DNA of 44,457 bases from a virus. Positions within the stretch are counted from its first letter, which is position 1. Each line of letters begins with the position of its first letter. Below are positions 1-8,417 of this stretch, one piece after another. The stretch lies in the IMG/VR virus record IMGVR_UViG_3300017922_000005, positions 1 to 44,457 of that record; one strand, written 5' to 3'. The position numbers were made by a program, and so were the translations under genes. Below the pieces are notes generated by a model. It did not search any database. It had not been told where the DNA came from and saw only the letters and a list, made by a program, of their open reading frames with translations.

Positions 1-138
1 CATTTTATGCAGCATTCGTTCTTGAACACAATGTGTATCATCACGTAGATAAACTGTATCTGTATGCCATTCAATTCCCACAACTGTCCACATCCTTTTC
101 TCAATTGTATCCCATGCTCTGAATTTAAGTTCTCTCAA
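1..138 (-). CDS. YopX-family protein, partial (runs off the left edge)
   Basis: The visible N-terminus reads LRELKFRAWDTIEKRMW, the typical opening of YopX-type phage proteins, whose molecular role is not well established. It starts at TTG (138-136), which overlaps the TGA of the upstream gene in a TTGA junction, with GGTGAT just before it. The C-terminal part lies outside the window. A second, complete YopX gene lies about 750 bases upstream in the same operon, so this is one of two diverged copies. Family assignment is by motif only. Confidence 0.8.
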   Translation of the reverse strand, partial: MRELKFRAWDTIEKRMWTVVGIEWHTDTVYLRDDTHCVQERMLHKM

Positions 139-527
139 ATCATCACCCCATAAGTTATATCAAACTCTTTTATATCAATGATTTCTATAAGTCCAGCATC
201 GTGAACACAATGTTGTTTTTCAATCTGCTCTCGAAATATTGATGCAGCCTCATGCATATTTGGGGCAACAATTGTCTTATCGAATTCTTCTGATATTACA
301 TTATACATCTTCAATTTGCGCCCTTTATGAGTAGCATCAGTATCTTTTGTTTTCTCATCTTTCTGCCTCTCAAGATATTTATCATACACATCATTACTCA
401 TACGACATACTTTCACATCCCAGTCCATCGACTAAACCATATACCCATACTCTTTTACAAGATTCTGGATAAAATTATGTATCTTGCTGTCAATTTCTTT
501 TGATTCATTTACTTTAATATTGCTCAT
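135..527 (-). CDS. Unknown protein with an in-frame TAG codon
   Basis: This gene is open from ATG 527 to TGA 135 only if the TAG at 434-432 is read as an amino acid (residue 32 of 130). The 31 codons before the TAG start with a plausible ribosome site (AGTGATTGA before the ATG) four bases behind the preceding gene. The ATG two codons after the TAG has no comparable site. The product is hydrophilic with mixed charge and no motif I recognise. The extended frame ends in a TTGA overlap with the next gene, as elsewhere in this operon. The alternative is two separate peptides of 31 and 97 residues, or a nonsense mutation. Confidence 0.7.
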
Positions 528-531
528 TCAA

Positions 532-888
532 TCACTCTTCCCTGTATAGGACGATGGTTGTCATCTTGTCATGTACATATGAAAGTACTTTGCTAATCCC
601 CATTACCGTTGTAACGAAAATCACGGCGAGTCCTGTCGAAAGAGGAAGGGCCTCAGTAATTGTTCTTTTTGGGATGTTATTTGTGGCAAATATCCACCAT
701 ATAGAATATATTACTGAATATATGACGAATATAAGCACTAAAGAAAAGGCGATCCCTCTCAAAATACTCCACGGAGTGATGAAAATATCTCTATCAGGTT
801 CTAATCCAGTATATATTCTATAAGAATATAACATCTCTTCTCCGAATATTGCTAACAATATGTTTTTAACTTTATCTGCAATTTTCAT
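532..888 (-). CDS. Small membrane protein, two predicted TM helices
   Basis: The 118-residue product has a hydrophobic segment near residues 46-68 (containing SLVLIFVIYSVIYSIWW) and a second near 84-101 (containing GLAVIFVTTVMGI). Basic or polar ends flank both. The start codon overlaps the stop of the upstream YopX gene (ATGA), so the two are likely translationally coupled. No enzymatic motif is visible. A role at the host membrane is only an inference from the helices. Confidence 0.75.
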   Translation of the reverse strand: MKIADKVKNILLAIFGEEMLYSYRIYTGLEPDRDIFITPWSILRGIAFSLVLIFVIYSVIYSIWWIFATNNIPKRTITEALPLSTGLAVIFVTTVMGISKVLSYVHDKMTTIVLYREE

Positions 889-1322
889 TCAATCAACTCT
901 GGATTTTCGTAGATGTTTCCAATTATTTCTACTTCGCCTCGTGAAATATATCCACCTGCACAGGAATCTAATGTGACAAAATCACCGTTGCCTACTTCTA
1001 CTGCCCACCTGCCACATTCCCATACAACATGTCGGATACACCACTGTTTATCATTACCGTTCAATGCTATTTTCACAACATCCCCTTCGTAAATCTCCTT
1101 GCCGTTTTTATCACGAAGTCCGGTGAATTGTCCAATTGTTTCAGGTTTGACTACATGTTTTACAGTACCAACAGCCAATGACTTTGTATCGTCATTATCA
1201 ATAATCCATGTGTTATGGGGATCTTGTAGAACTCCTGAACCGTGCACCATTTTGGATTCAAATTTATGCCGCCCAAAATTTTTCGGCGGTTTTGTCATCG
1301 CTCTGAATTTAATTTCTCTCAT
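885..1322 (-). CDS. YopX-family protein
   Basis: The product begins MREIKFRA and carries the family's conserved C-terminal pattern, with IGQFTGLRDKNGKEIYEGD near the middle and IIGNIYENPEL at the end. YopX proteins are common in phages and prophages, but their function is not firmly known. I place the start at ATG 1322, which has GGAGAT at good spacing, rather than the in-frame TTG at 1331. It overlaps the HAD-like gene upstream by 14 bases and the membrane-protein gene downstream by 4. Confidence 0.9.
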   Translation of the reverse strand: MREIKFRAMTKPPKNFGRHKFESKMVHGSGVLQDPHNTWIIDNDDTKSLAVGTVKHVVKPETIGQFTGLRDKNGKEIYEGDVVKIALNGNDKQWCIRHVVWECGRWAVEVGNGDFVTLDSCAGGYISRGEVEIIGNIYENPELIE

Positions 1323-1620
1323 TTTTTCCAATCTCCTTCCATGTTTCCAGTGTAAGTTCTACAGAATCCCAATTTGAAACTGCACGGTCGTCTATATAAA
1401 TAGTTGCCCTGGGTTTGTCAAGCAGGATTTCATCATATGGAATCTCATGTGCAATAAGAAATCCCAATATTTCATTGTATCTCTCTACATTATTGGCAGT
1501 CCATATAGTTATATGCCAGCCTTCTTCACGGAGTTTCTGCATCATGGATTTAGAACGTGGGATTAACTCCCACGTATCTTCATCGCAGATTATTCCATCA
1601 AAATCTACAACCGCTCTCAT
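1309..1620 (-). CDS. HAD-like phosphatase, small single-domain form
   Basis: Motif I is VVDFDGI with Asp6 as likely nucleophile and Asp8 as general acid or base. Motif II is IWTA with Thr41, followed by Lys69 and by YIDDRA with Asp77 and Asp78 as motif IV. This is the HAD superfamily core without a cap insertion, in 103 residues. Such proteins usually hydrolyse small phosphate esters such as nucleotides or sugar phosphates, and the substrate cannot be read from the sequence. The start has GAGGGAAC before the ATG. It sits in an operon with YopX and unknown genes. Confidence 0.85.
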   Translation of the reverse strand: MRAVVDFDGIICDEDTWELIPRSKSMMQKLREEGWHITIWTANNVERYNEILGFLIAHEIPYDEILLDKPRATIYIDDRAVSNWDSVELTLETWKEIGKNERN

Positions 1621-1626
1621 GTTCCC

Positions 1627-2004
1627 TCATACCTTAATGTTATAATCTTCAAAATCCAGTTTTTCCTTGGACATAATTTCAAGTACAACATCCTCGGTTT
1701 CTCTATCGAAATTCCGAATCTCCGGATTGATTTCATCTATATCACAACCAATGCGCCTGTGCCGATCTATGTTAGCCAATCCGGCTTCTTTTTTGAGTGC
1801 AAATATTTTGCCTTCAATTGGTTGCTTTTTGACTTTCAGGTCTTCAATTTGCTGGTTGATTTCATCTCTCTGTTCATAAAGGTCAGCGTTATTCTCTTTG
1901 AATTCTTGTAATTTGGATTTTACAAGTTCGCATCTTTTTTGTTCCCTACGCTGTCTGTACAACCTTTTTATGGATTCTCGCTGGTATTTGGGTGTTTTTG
2001 CCAT
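1627..2004 (-). CDS. Unknown coiled-coil protein
   Basis: The product is 125 residues and strongly charged. It has a basic N-terminus rich in Arg and Lys (residues 5-30) and a long heptad-like stretch around residues 30-75 (QRDEINQQIEDLKVKKQP). That pattern predicts a coiled coil and a basic tail that could touch nucleic acid. No family is recognised. GGAAGC precedes the ATG, and the gene lies two bases behind its upstream neighbour. Confidence 0.7.
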   Translation of the reverse strand: MAKTPKYQRESIKRLYRQRREQKRCELVKSKLQEFKENNADLYEQRDEINQQIEDLKVKKQPIEGKIFALKKEAGLANIDRHRRIGCDIDEINPEIRNFDRETEDVVLEIMSKEKLDFEDYNIKV

Positions 2005-2005
2005 A

Positions 2006-2305
2006 TTATTGCTTCCTTATTGGTTCGAAATCTTTGAAAATTTTGAATATTCCATCTTCTGATAAACGTACTTCGGTGTGTCTGGATTCAGTTTCAGAGA
2101 TAAATAAGGTAATTCCTTTCTTATCAACATGCAAGAATGGATACCTATGTTTGTTCTCTATCTCTGCCCTCATTACATTCAGGCAGTTCTTACAGGTTAC
2201 TTCGTCGGGTTCCTCATTGATGAGGGCTTTCTCATTTAAATGAGCTCCGCACAATGCAGCACCATTCCTATTCATGTGTACCTTACGTACATGATTGCTA
2301 GTCAT
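2006..2305 (-). CDS. Putative zinc-binding protein
   Basis: The N-terminal half shows an HxnC...CxxC arrangement: His10 in KVHMNRNG, Cys19 in ALCGAH and Cys38 and Cys41 in VTCKNCLN. This layout recurs in small phage zinc-binding proteins of unknown role. The C-terminal half (about residues 55-99) looks like a small beta-rich domain. GGAAGAT precedes the start. The function is not known. It lies close to other zinc-ribbon genes in the same operon. Confidence 0.65.
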   Translation of the reverse strand: MTSNHVRKVHMNRNGAALCGAHLNEKALINEEPDEVTCKNCLNVMRAEIENKHRYPFLHVDKKGITLFISETESRHTEVRLSEDGIFKIFKDFEPIRKQ

Positions 2306-2307
2306 AT

Positions 2308-2568
2308 TTAATCTTCCTTCTCCAATGGTTCAAACGTTTTTCTGCCAATGGTTACCTTCTCCTTGGTTTCTTCTGCAAAGAAATTGAGCACTTTGGCAAG
2401 GAAAACTACCTGTTTCTTTTCAATAGCAGTTTCCCATTTAATATAATCATTTTCCGTCATACCAATAAGTATTTTACCACTATCATCTTCCTTTACAAGA
2501 ATACTGCGATCTCCATGTCCAGAAGATACCATTACCTTGTTCCTATATTCATCTGGATTCATTTTCAT
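2308..2568 (-). CDS. Unknown small protein
   Basis: The 86-residue product is soluble and mixed-charge and shows no cysteine cluster, signal or membrane segment. The ATG overlaps the stop of the zinc-ribbon gene upstream (AATGA), which argues that it is a real member of the operon. No family is recognised. Confidence 0.65.
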   Translation of the reverse strand: MKMNPDEYRNKVMVSSGHGDRSILVKEDDSGKILIGMTENDYIKWETAIEKKQVVFLAKVLNFFAEETKEKVTIGRKTFEPLEKED

Positions 2569-2717
2569 TTTCTTTTCTCCGGTTCTTCAAATTCAGTCTT
2601 ACATTGCCTACATCTATACTTGGGTTGTTTACGTACCCTTATGCGGAAATCGGCAGACTTACAGTTTGGGCAGGCAAGTCCGGAACTGTAAAGTTTGCCC
2701 TTTCTGAATTTTATCAT
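2565..2717 (-). CDS. Small zinc-ribbon protein
   Basis: This 50-residue gene is locked between neighbours: its ATG overlaps the TGA of the polymerase gene and its own TGA overlaps the next ATG. It carries CPNC at residues 16-19 and CRQC at 36-39, a CxxC-x16-CxxC zinc ribbon, in a basic protein (RIRVRKQPKYRC between the pairs). Such ribbons bind nucleic acid or act as transcription-factor-like adaptors. The link to the polymerase by overlap is suggestive only. Confidence 0.8.
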   Translation of the reverse strand: MIKFRKGKLYSSGLACPNCKSADFRIRVRKQPKYRCRQCKTEFEEPEKRK

Positions 2718-5062
2718 GTTAAGAAATCCGCCAATGATCGCTGTCCTATCAATCCATTAATATCCCAGCCCATGGAGGAATACAAAAATTCCAGCTTTTT
2801 CATTGTAGCATCTCTCATTGCTTTATAATCTACAACTACTCCATCGGGTAGTGATGTATCCTCATCCACGGCAATGTAATTGGCTGGTGGATATTTGGAA
2901 GCTACCTTCTTGACCTTCACATAAAAGGGTTTGGTGCCTTCCTTGAAGTTCGTATTCAGGTTCTCATTTGACCACATGGCTGCCACTGCACGGTAGTAAG
3001 ATTCCGGATAGGCGTGCAAGGGCTTCTTGATTTCTGCCGGAACTCCAATCTCGGTTAATGGATATTGTCCTTTTTCCACTTTTTTTAATTCAGCAGAATA
3101 CTTCATATCCAATTCCCTCTTGGGCTTATAATTCAGAAGGTCAAGGATTAGTTCCTTTTGCAGGTTTCGTGCCAGAGTGGAAGAATCTGAACGAATAGCA
3201 TCAAAACCCTTCACTTCTAGCGCAGAAGGATCATCCTCATCAAAGGTGGTACCGTCAATCCACCAAAGTTTGATGGCGTATCTGGTCTTGCCTGAAAAAA
3301 TGCCGTTGCGTGCAACCTTTTCAAAGTCAATGTTCATCTTTGCATGTTCATATGGTATGTTGTATTGGCGTAGATGGAGAGGGAATTTACTATTCAGGTG
3401 TTCCTTGACTTCATTGCCGACTTCAATCAACTTCTTGAGACTATTGTATTTGGTTACGAAACCCACCGAATCCGTGTGCCCGAATACCCACTGATATCCA
3501 AGTTTGTTGACCTCATGTCCGCAGAAGTCAATTACACCACGGGTAATGTGTGTTACAGCATTGGCAATCCTCACATCATAAAACTTACAATGCTTATCGG
3601 CTACATCGCCATATACCGTGTTAATTGCTACCTTGTAGGCTTCACGGATTGCATTGGCAACCTTCCATTCTTTGGATTTATACTTTTCTTTATCTCGTTT
3701 CTTACCCCACTCGTCTTTCTTTTGAAAGATATCTTCAAGGAACGTCACGTATGCTCCCTTACGCACACGGTGTGGCATGAAGCACGTACCCCCGATATCA
3801 ATACAATCGTCAAGGGACACGCCTTCTGGGAGATTGGAGCCATCTTCATTTACCAATGTTTCTACAGACATATTACCGGACATCATGGAGAAGGGATAGG
3901 CAGAGGTCAAATCCTCAAATATAACATTCTCATGAAGTCCTACAACTGGTGGTCGGGGTTCGGCACCTTTTACCTTGCCATGCTCGGAATCGTGGGATGG
4001 GTATATGAACTGTGGCATTGCCCTACTCATGGCGGTTTCTACCATCTTGCCCGAATACAGGGTGTCTTCCAGATTGCAGCCAAAAATCCTATGGAAGGTA
4101 ACATGAGAACTCAAGATTGAAAGTTCCCTGTCAAGGAGCATCATCTTGTCCACATCATGATAATTATACTCCAATACTTCATCCGGATTCCTTGCCCATG
4201 CACGAGCAAGATATGCTGCATTCAATCCATCATATTTGGCAAGTCCAAGTTCCCTTTCCAGAATATCATTCAGGGAATTTTTAATATATTTGCGCCTCTT
4301 CAGTCTCAAATATCCAGCTCTGTAATCAAAGAGTGCTACTCCTTTAATCTTGGCTTTGGGATTCCCATTAAAGTCCACGTTCACACTTACCGACTTCATT
4401 GGACTTATTGGGCTAATGTCAATATTCAAAGTGTTACACCGTCTGATTATGTAAACAATATCATAACCTAACAGGTTAAACCCTGCAATGACATCCGGAC
4501 CGAATTTAGCAATATACTTTATCCAAGCATTCAACATCTCGGTCTCTGTGGGATACCAGTATTCAATCCTGCCTGCAGTATTGAACTTCTGGGCTTCCTT
4601 GATTGATGAGTGAAAGCAGAACTGCACGACCTTGCTGGAATGATTGAACTGGAAACCGATTATAATTATAGGCTCCGGTGCATCCATCATATACTTATTC
4701 GTGATGGGGGTATTATTGGAAGCTACCTCAATATCCAGTCCACAGACCAGAGGATCAGCTTTTTCTTCAAATCCTTCCTCTACTCTATCAATCCAGTATC
4801 GTGTGGTAAAAGGAGTCTTGGCTTCGTAGTGTCTATCACCACGTAATTTGCCAATGTCCTGTGCCATCTTACATTCGACTTTCTTGACTTTCACGCCATC
4901 CTTGGCAGTATAAACATCTCCCTCTTTGCATCCTTGCGGAGTAGGAACATCTACCGGAAGATAGAAGTAGGGGTGGAAATCCCACACTTCGTAGGACTTG
5001 CCTCCCCACGGAAATACTACAATTCCCGATCTATCGTTCTTGACAACCTGCTCGATCTGCAT
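2714..5062 (-). CDS. Family B DNA polymerase with 3'-5' exonuclease domain
   Basis: The 782-residue product carries the complete motif set. The exonuclease motifs are Exo I GLDIE (Asp110, Glu112), Exo II FNLLGYD (Asp201) and Exo III YNYHD (Tyr299, Asp303). The polymerase motifs are A DLTSAYP (Asp384), B KVAINTVYG (Lys477 to Gly485) and C GHTDS (Asp531). It is the likely replicative polymerase. Motif C has His where most family members have the first Asp of DTD, while the catalytic second Asp is kept. It lies in an operon with the RecA-like ATPase and putative ssDNA-binding protein. GTGAGG precedes the ATG. Confidence 0.97.
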   Translation of the reverse strand: MQIEQVVKNDRSGIVVFPWGGKSYEVWDFHPYFYLPVDVPTPQGCKEGDVYTAKDGVKVKKVECKMAQDIGKLRGDRHYEAKTPFTTRYWIDRVEEGFEEKADPLVCGLDIEVASNNTPITNKYMMDAPEPIIIIGFQFNHSSKVVQFCFHSSIKEAQKFNTAGRIEYWYPTETEMLNAWIKYIAKFGPDVIAGFNLLGYDIVYIIRRCNTLNIDISPISPMKSVSVNVDFNGNPKAKIKGVALFDYRAGYLRLKRRKYIKNSLNDILERELGLAKYDGLNAAYLARAWARNPDEVLEYNYHDVDKMMLLDRELSILSSHVTFHRIFGCNLEDTLYSGKMVETAMSRAMPQFIYPSHDSEHGKVKGAEPRPPVVGLHENVIFEDLTSAYPFSMMSGNMSVETLVNEDGSNLPEGVSLDDCIDIGGTCFMPHRVRKGAYVTFLEDIFQKKDEWGKKRDKEKYKSKEWKVANAIREAYKVAINTVYGDVADKHCKFYDVRIANAVTHITRGVIDFCGHEVNKLGYQWVFGHTDSVGFVTKYNSLKKLIEVGNEVKEHLNSKFPLHLRQYNIPYEHAKMNIDFEKVARNGIFSGKTRYAIKLWWIDGTTFDEDDPSALEVKGFDAIRSDSSTLARNLQKELILDLLNYKPKRELDMKYSAELKKVEKGQYPLTEIGVPAEIKKPLHAYPESYYRAVAAMWSNENLNTNFKEGTKPFYVKVKKVASKYPPANYIAVDEDTSLPDGVVVDYKAMRDATMKKLEFLYSSMGWDINGLIGQRSLADFLT

Positions 5063-5071
5063 TTTATTTCC

Positions 5072-5257
5072 TCACGCACTTGTAGTATGTCCATTAAATG
5101 GATATTCTACATTTACAATGGCAACACTGGCTTCAATGCCATCTTCCTCAAGGGCTTTTTTCAACAATTCCCTGATGTATGCTGGTGCGGTGTTTTCCTC
5201 GCCACCTTCTTCTATCCGTAGATCGAAGTACATCATATCACCTTTTGAGGACTTCAT
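5072..5257 (-). CDS. Unknown small acidic protein
   Basis: The gene encodes up to 61 residues between the RecA-like ATPase and the polymerase and overlaps the end of the former. Two internal ATGs at 5236 and 5233 sit directly behind an AGGTGAT, so the true start may be one of these and the protein about 53 to 54 residues. The middle (AYIRELLKKALEEDG) predicts an amphipathic helix. No family is recognised. Position suggests a replication accessory, which is inference. Confidence 0.6.
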   Translation of the reverse strand: MKSSKGDMMYFDLRIEEGGEENTAPAYIRELLKKALEEDGIEASVAIVNVEYPFNGHTTSA

Positions 5258-6128
5258 TCACTTTGTCTCTCACAAAGGAATCCATCATCTGGAAGTCTGG
5301 CATTTCCAGTGTATCATAACAATGCTTGCCCAGCATCTTCTCGAAGGTTGCATAATGCACCTTTTTACCATCTACCATGTCGGAGTGGAGTTTCACGATA
5401 TTCTGGGTATCAAATGCCAGATTCTTTTCTGACCTGATTTCCCTTGCCTTGGCATTGGAATCTGTGTCATTTCTCCTTGCAGAATAAATGATATTGATTC
5501 CCTTGGAACGCAGAGCATTGAGCTGGAGTACCAGATTCTTGTGCTTCTGCTTGATATCCGACCATTCAATGTTACCATCCTGTGCAAGTTCAGTTATGGT
5601 CTTACCAGCCATCTGTGCCTGCTGTCTCTTACCTTCATATTGAATCTCATCCCAGAAATCGGACATTGATTCAACAGCAACGATAGAACCTTCAGGTACT
5701 TCTCCCTCTTCTACCAGATCGCAAAGTTGGGTTACGAACTTGTTGGTCTGGTCGAGGGTAACTTCTATATCCATTACGCTCTTGTATTCTCCATCTTCCA
5801 TTACCCTTTTCATCACTACAGGCTCGACCACATTGATATCATACTTCGTGTCCGGAAATTCTAGAAGGCTTGTATCCTGTGCTCGAAATTCTGTATCGAT
5901 AATGAATACCGGAGCTATATTGGCTGCCGAACAGATAGTATAAGTCTTGCCATCTCCGGTATCACCATACAGAATCCAGTTCATTCCTTTGAAGATTGTC
6001 CTCTTGGTAAAGAATTTCTTCAAGGAATCCAGCCCCTTCTTGGAAGGAGCCTTGGGTGGATTTTTCTGTGCTTTCTTCTTGGATGTCTTGTCTTCGGATA
6101 GTGCGTCCCAATCTGCAGCTGTCGCCAT
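5238..6128 (-). CDS. RecA-like AAA ATPase, Sak4-type recombinase family
   Basis: The product is 296 residues with a basic, low-complexity N-terminus (residues 12-35). The P-loop is LYGDTGDGKT, with Walker A at about 55-62, and Walker B is VFIIDTE at about 74-80. This compact layout matches the RecA-fold ATPases of phages, often called Sak4 or AAA_24, which assist strand annealing and recombination-dependent replication together with an SSB. The neighbours (polymerase, putative OB-fold protein, Hjc-like nuclease) fit this. GGTGATGTAAG precedes the ATG. Confidence 0.88.
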   Translation of the reverse strand: MATAADWDALSEDKTSKKKAQKNPPKAPSKKGLDSLKKFFTKRTIFKGMNWILYGDTGDGKTYTICSAANIAPVFIIDTEFRAQDTSLLEFPDTKYDINVVEPVVMKRVMEDGEYKSVMDIEVTLDQTNKFVTQLCDLVEEGEVPEGSIVAVESMSDFWDEIQYEGKRQQAQMAGKTITELAQDGNIEWSDIKQKHKNLVLQLNALRSKGINIIYSARRNDTDSNAKAREIRSEKNLAFDTQNIVKLHSDMVDGKKVHYATFEKMLGKHCYDTLEMPDFQMMDSFVRDKVNEVLKR

Positions 6129-6129
6129 C

Positions 6130-7365
6130 TTACATCACCGCCACATATTTTGCGTTGTCGTTGAGTTCGATTTCACCATTCATTACCAATTCGTTCAGGG
6201 CGTTTTTTACGGATTCAGTATCGTATCCATTGCTGACTGCCTGTTTGACTGCTTCTTCACTGGAAATACCATCTTCTCCAGCGTACATTACGACTTTTAC
6301 CATCAGGGAAGGTGTGGCAGTCTTGGTCTCCTGATCATCACCAATGTCGGCAACTTCTTCCTTGTCGTTGGATGCAATTTCTTCATCATCGGGCTGGTTA
6401 TAATCAATTGCCTGATCAAAATCTTCCACATCTTCGGGGTTGTACTTGAATTCAGGTATTGCCCAGATTCCCATTGCGGTCATGGTTGGTCCATAATCTC
6501 CTTTGCCCTTCTTGGCAGAGGCAAATACTATGATTCTGGACATCTCACCAAAGTCAATTGGTGTGGATTCCGGTACAAAAACATTCTGTCCGTATTCGGT
6601 CTCATTGTCCAGTTTAATTGTACGGGAGCCACCTGCATTAAGTTCCATGTCCACGGAAATTACATCGGCTTCCGTTATCAGGACATCTTTCTTGCCATGT
6701 GTTTCCACCCATTCGGGCAGTTTCTCAATCTCGATTTTGAGGTCTTTGAGATTCTTGTCCACGTATTCGTCAACCCTGATTTCGTCCCCATCAAGGATTT
6801 GCATCTTGGTGGACTTGGTACCATTCCAGACTCCATTCTTGCCAAGTTTACCATTGAGCCGGATTTGAGTAAACATTGGAATTTCCATATTCTTGGCTTG
6901 GTCTCCCTTGAGAATGAAAGTCGTAGGCTTCTTCTCCTGCAGGTCAACACCCCAGAGAATACGCATCCAATTTGGTTTCATTGGTTTACCAAAGTTACGA
7001 TTTTCCATCGTTTTGTTGTAATCAAGAAATTTGTCCCTATCCAGTGGAGTTCCGGATTCGTCGGTATAACCTTCTGCAATAGCCTTCTGGGGGTTGGACT
7101 GGAACAATTTTATTGCGTCTTCCCTTGCGTTTGCACTGGAGTCAAATGCATCTTTCTGTCCGAAGACTAACATATCCAGGTTTTCGGTGGGAGCACCAAT
7201 GGACTGTTTTTTGAATCCCAGCTGGAGCAGCCTCATTGCTCTTTTTTCGGCAGTTGGTTTTTCAAATCCCTTGCCGAGTTCGGTCTCAAGGTATTCATTG
7301 AATTTTGTCTGCGCTTCATCTACACTTACGGAATATTGCTTTGCTAGTTCTTCTACGGTTGTCAT
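6130..7365 (-). CDS. Putative ssDNA-binding (OB-fold) protein with C-terminal winged helix
   Basis: The 411-residue product has three visible parts: a helical N-terminus, a beta-rich centre (about residues 130-300), and an acidic linker (about 320-350) leading to a terminal domain of about 55 residues. That terminal domain reads like a winged helix (SSEEAVKQAVSNGYD, then VKNALNELVMNGEIEL). An OB-fold core, acidic linker and winged helix recall RPA-type proteins. The gene directly precedes the RecA-like ATPase and polymerase in the operon, the usual place for a viral SSB. I see no decisive OB motif, so the role is inferred. Confidence 0.55.
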   Translation of the reverse strand: MTTVEELAKQYSVSVDEAQTKFNEYLETELGKGFEKPTAEKRAMRLLQLGFKKQSIGAPTENLDMLVFGQKDAFDSSANAREDAIKLFQSNPQKAIAEGYTDESGTPLDRDKFLDYNKTMENRNFGKPMKPNWMRILWGVDLQEKKPTTFILKGDQAKNMEIPMFTQIRLNGKLGKNGVWNGTKSTKMQILDGDEIRVDEYVDKNLKDLKIEIEKLPEWVETHGKKDVLITEADVISVDMELNAGGSRTIKLDNETEYGQNVFVPESTPIDFGEMSRIIVFASAKKGKGDYGPTMTAMGIWAIPEFKYNPEDVEDFDQAIDYNQPDDEEIASNDKEEVADIGDDQETKTATPSLMVKVVMYAGEDGISSEEAVKQAVSNGYDTESVKNALNELVMNGEIELNDNAKYVAVM

Positions 7366-7408
7366 TTAATCACCTAAGTCACGTCGAGCCACGTGCTGTG
7401 ACAGAAGG

Positions 7409-7801
7409 TTATCGGCTGTCACCCACGCTGCTTATATTGTTGGTCTCTTCATCCAGCAAACCGTCATCTTCACGGATAACTGGATAAAGCATCTGCATTA
7501 CCTGCATAGGTAAGATTGTCCACACATTGCCTGTGGTATCGCCTTTGAATTGAAAGGCAAGCATCGGAATTTTGTCTTCACGCTTGGCTTCATAGATCAT
7601 CTCATCAAGCCATTCCTTCTTGATCGTTATCTGTTTACCACCCTTGGAATCTTTTATGCCGGAGTATTTGACTTCGATATAAAGTTCGTCATGTAAGGTG
7701 TCAGAGGCGGTGTGCCTTGATGAGGAGCCAGAGAGGGGAGTTCTGAATGTACCAAATGTCTTGGCAATTCTACGCTCCAATTTTTTCCATGCTTTACTCA
7801 C
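7409..7801 (-). CDS. Hjc-like / PDDEXK-fold nuclease, probable Holliday junction resolvase
   Basis: The 130-residue product shows the resolvase-type order: Glu9 in KKLERRIAK, a Ser/Arg-rich stretch, Asp34 (or Asp38), and ELYIEVKYS giving Glu43-x-Lys45. These match the E, D and ExK catalytic set of the PDDEXK fold as used by archaeal Hjc. It would resolve branched DNA made during recombination-dependent replication. The start is GTG, with GGAGG seven bases upstream, and it overlaps the upstream gene by 8 bases. Confidence 0.8.
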   Translation of the reverse strand: MSKAWKKLERRIAKTFGTFRTPLSGSSSRHTASDTLHDELYIEVKYSGIKDSKGGKQITIKKEWLDEMIYEAKREDKIPMLAFQFKGDTTGNVWTILPMQVMQMLYPVIREDDGLLDEETNNISSVGDSR

Positions 7802-8417
7802 TTAATGCCTCCTTCTCCTGGAGGAATCTGGCTTCCGGAGATTCTGGGCATTTTTCAGCGATCTGCTGATAAAGTTCCTTAATCTTTCTCTCCTGAAACT
7901 CAGTACGACATTCTTCGGGTACCTTTTCATAAGTGGATAGCATATTCCTTAAGACATCCGGACTTTCCACCATCTCATTAAATGTCATGTCCTGTACCTG
8001 CTGGTATTGCATCTTGTTGTATTCAATGAGGGCTGTCTTGAGTTCGTCTATGCGTCTGCGGTTCTGCTCTATCCGGTCTCCCTTGGTGTGCCTGTTCTCA
8101 TTCAGGAGCTTGAGCCACTCTTTCACGAAATCTATAGGCTCGCTGTTCTTCCGGATGTCATTGCTAACGTGCTCCAGTAGGTCACGTAAAATGCTTGGAC
8201 CAAGGATAAGGAATGCCTGTGATCCTCTACTCTTTATTCTGCCTCCACCAATTTCGTCTCTCAATTCATGGGCTTTGGCTTTGTTATCTGCCCTAATCCA
8301 TGCAGAGGGAACTGGACTTGCCCTGCCTACATTAGAAGATTTGAACTTTGCATTATCAATAAGCTTCCTCCATTTGAGCATGAGCCGACCATCATCAAGT
8401 CTATCTTTTACTGTCAT
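7794..8417 (-). CDS. Unknown helical protein in the replication operon
   Basis: The 207-residue product is charged and mostly helical by pattern, with a coiled-coil-like part around residues 112-140 (RIEQNRRRIDELKTAL). No catalytic motif or cysteine cluster is seen. The start overlaps the stop of the next upstream gene (ATGA). The position between nuclease and unknown gene suggests an early function, but I do not recognise the family. Confidence 0.7.
   Translation of the reverse strand: MTVKDRLDDGRLMLKWRKLIDNAKFKSSNVGRASPVPSAWIRADNKAKAHELRDEIGGGRIKSRGSQAFLILGPSILRDLLEHVSNDIRKNSEPIDFVKEWLKLLNENRHTKGDRIEQNRRRIDELKTALIEYNKMQYQQVQDMTFNEMVESPDVLRNMLSTYEKVPEECRTEFQERKIKELYQQIAEKCPESPEARFLQEKEALSE

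Noticed and set aside
3374-4120. 248-codon plus-strand frame inside the polymerase gene
   Set aside because: Shadow of a gene with complete PolB motifs on the other strand.
5947-7170. Long 407-codon plus-strand frame opposite the replication genes
   Set aside because: It lies antisense to two well-supported genes, is rich in Phe/Ile/Cys as expected for a shadow frame, and has no ribosome site.
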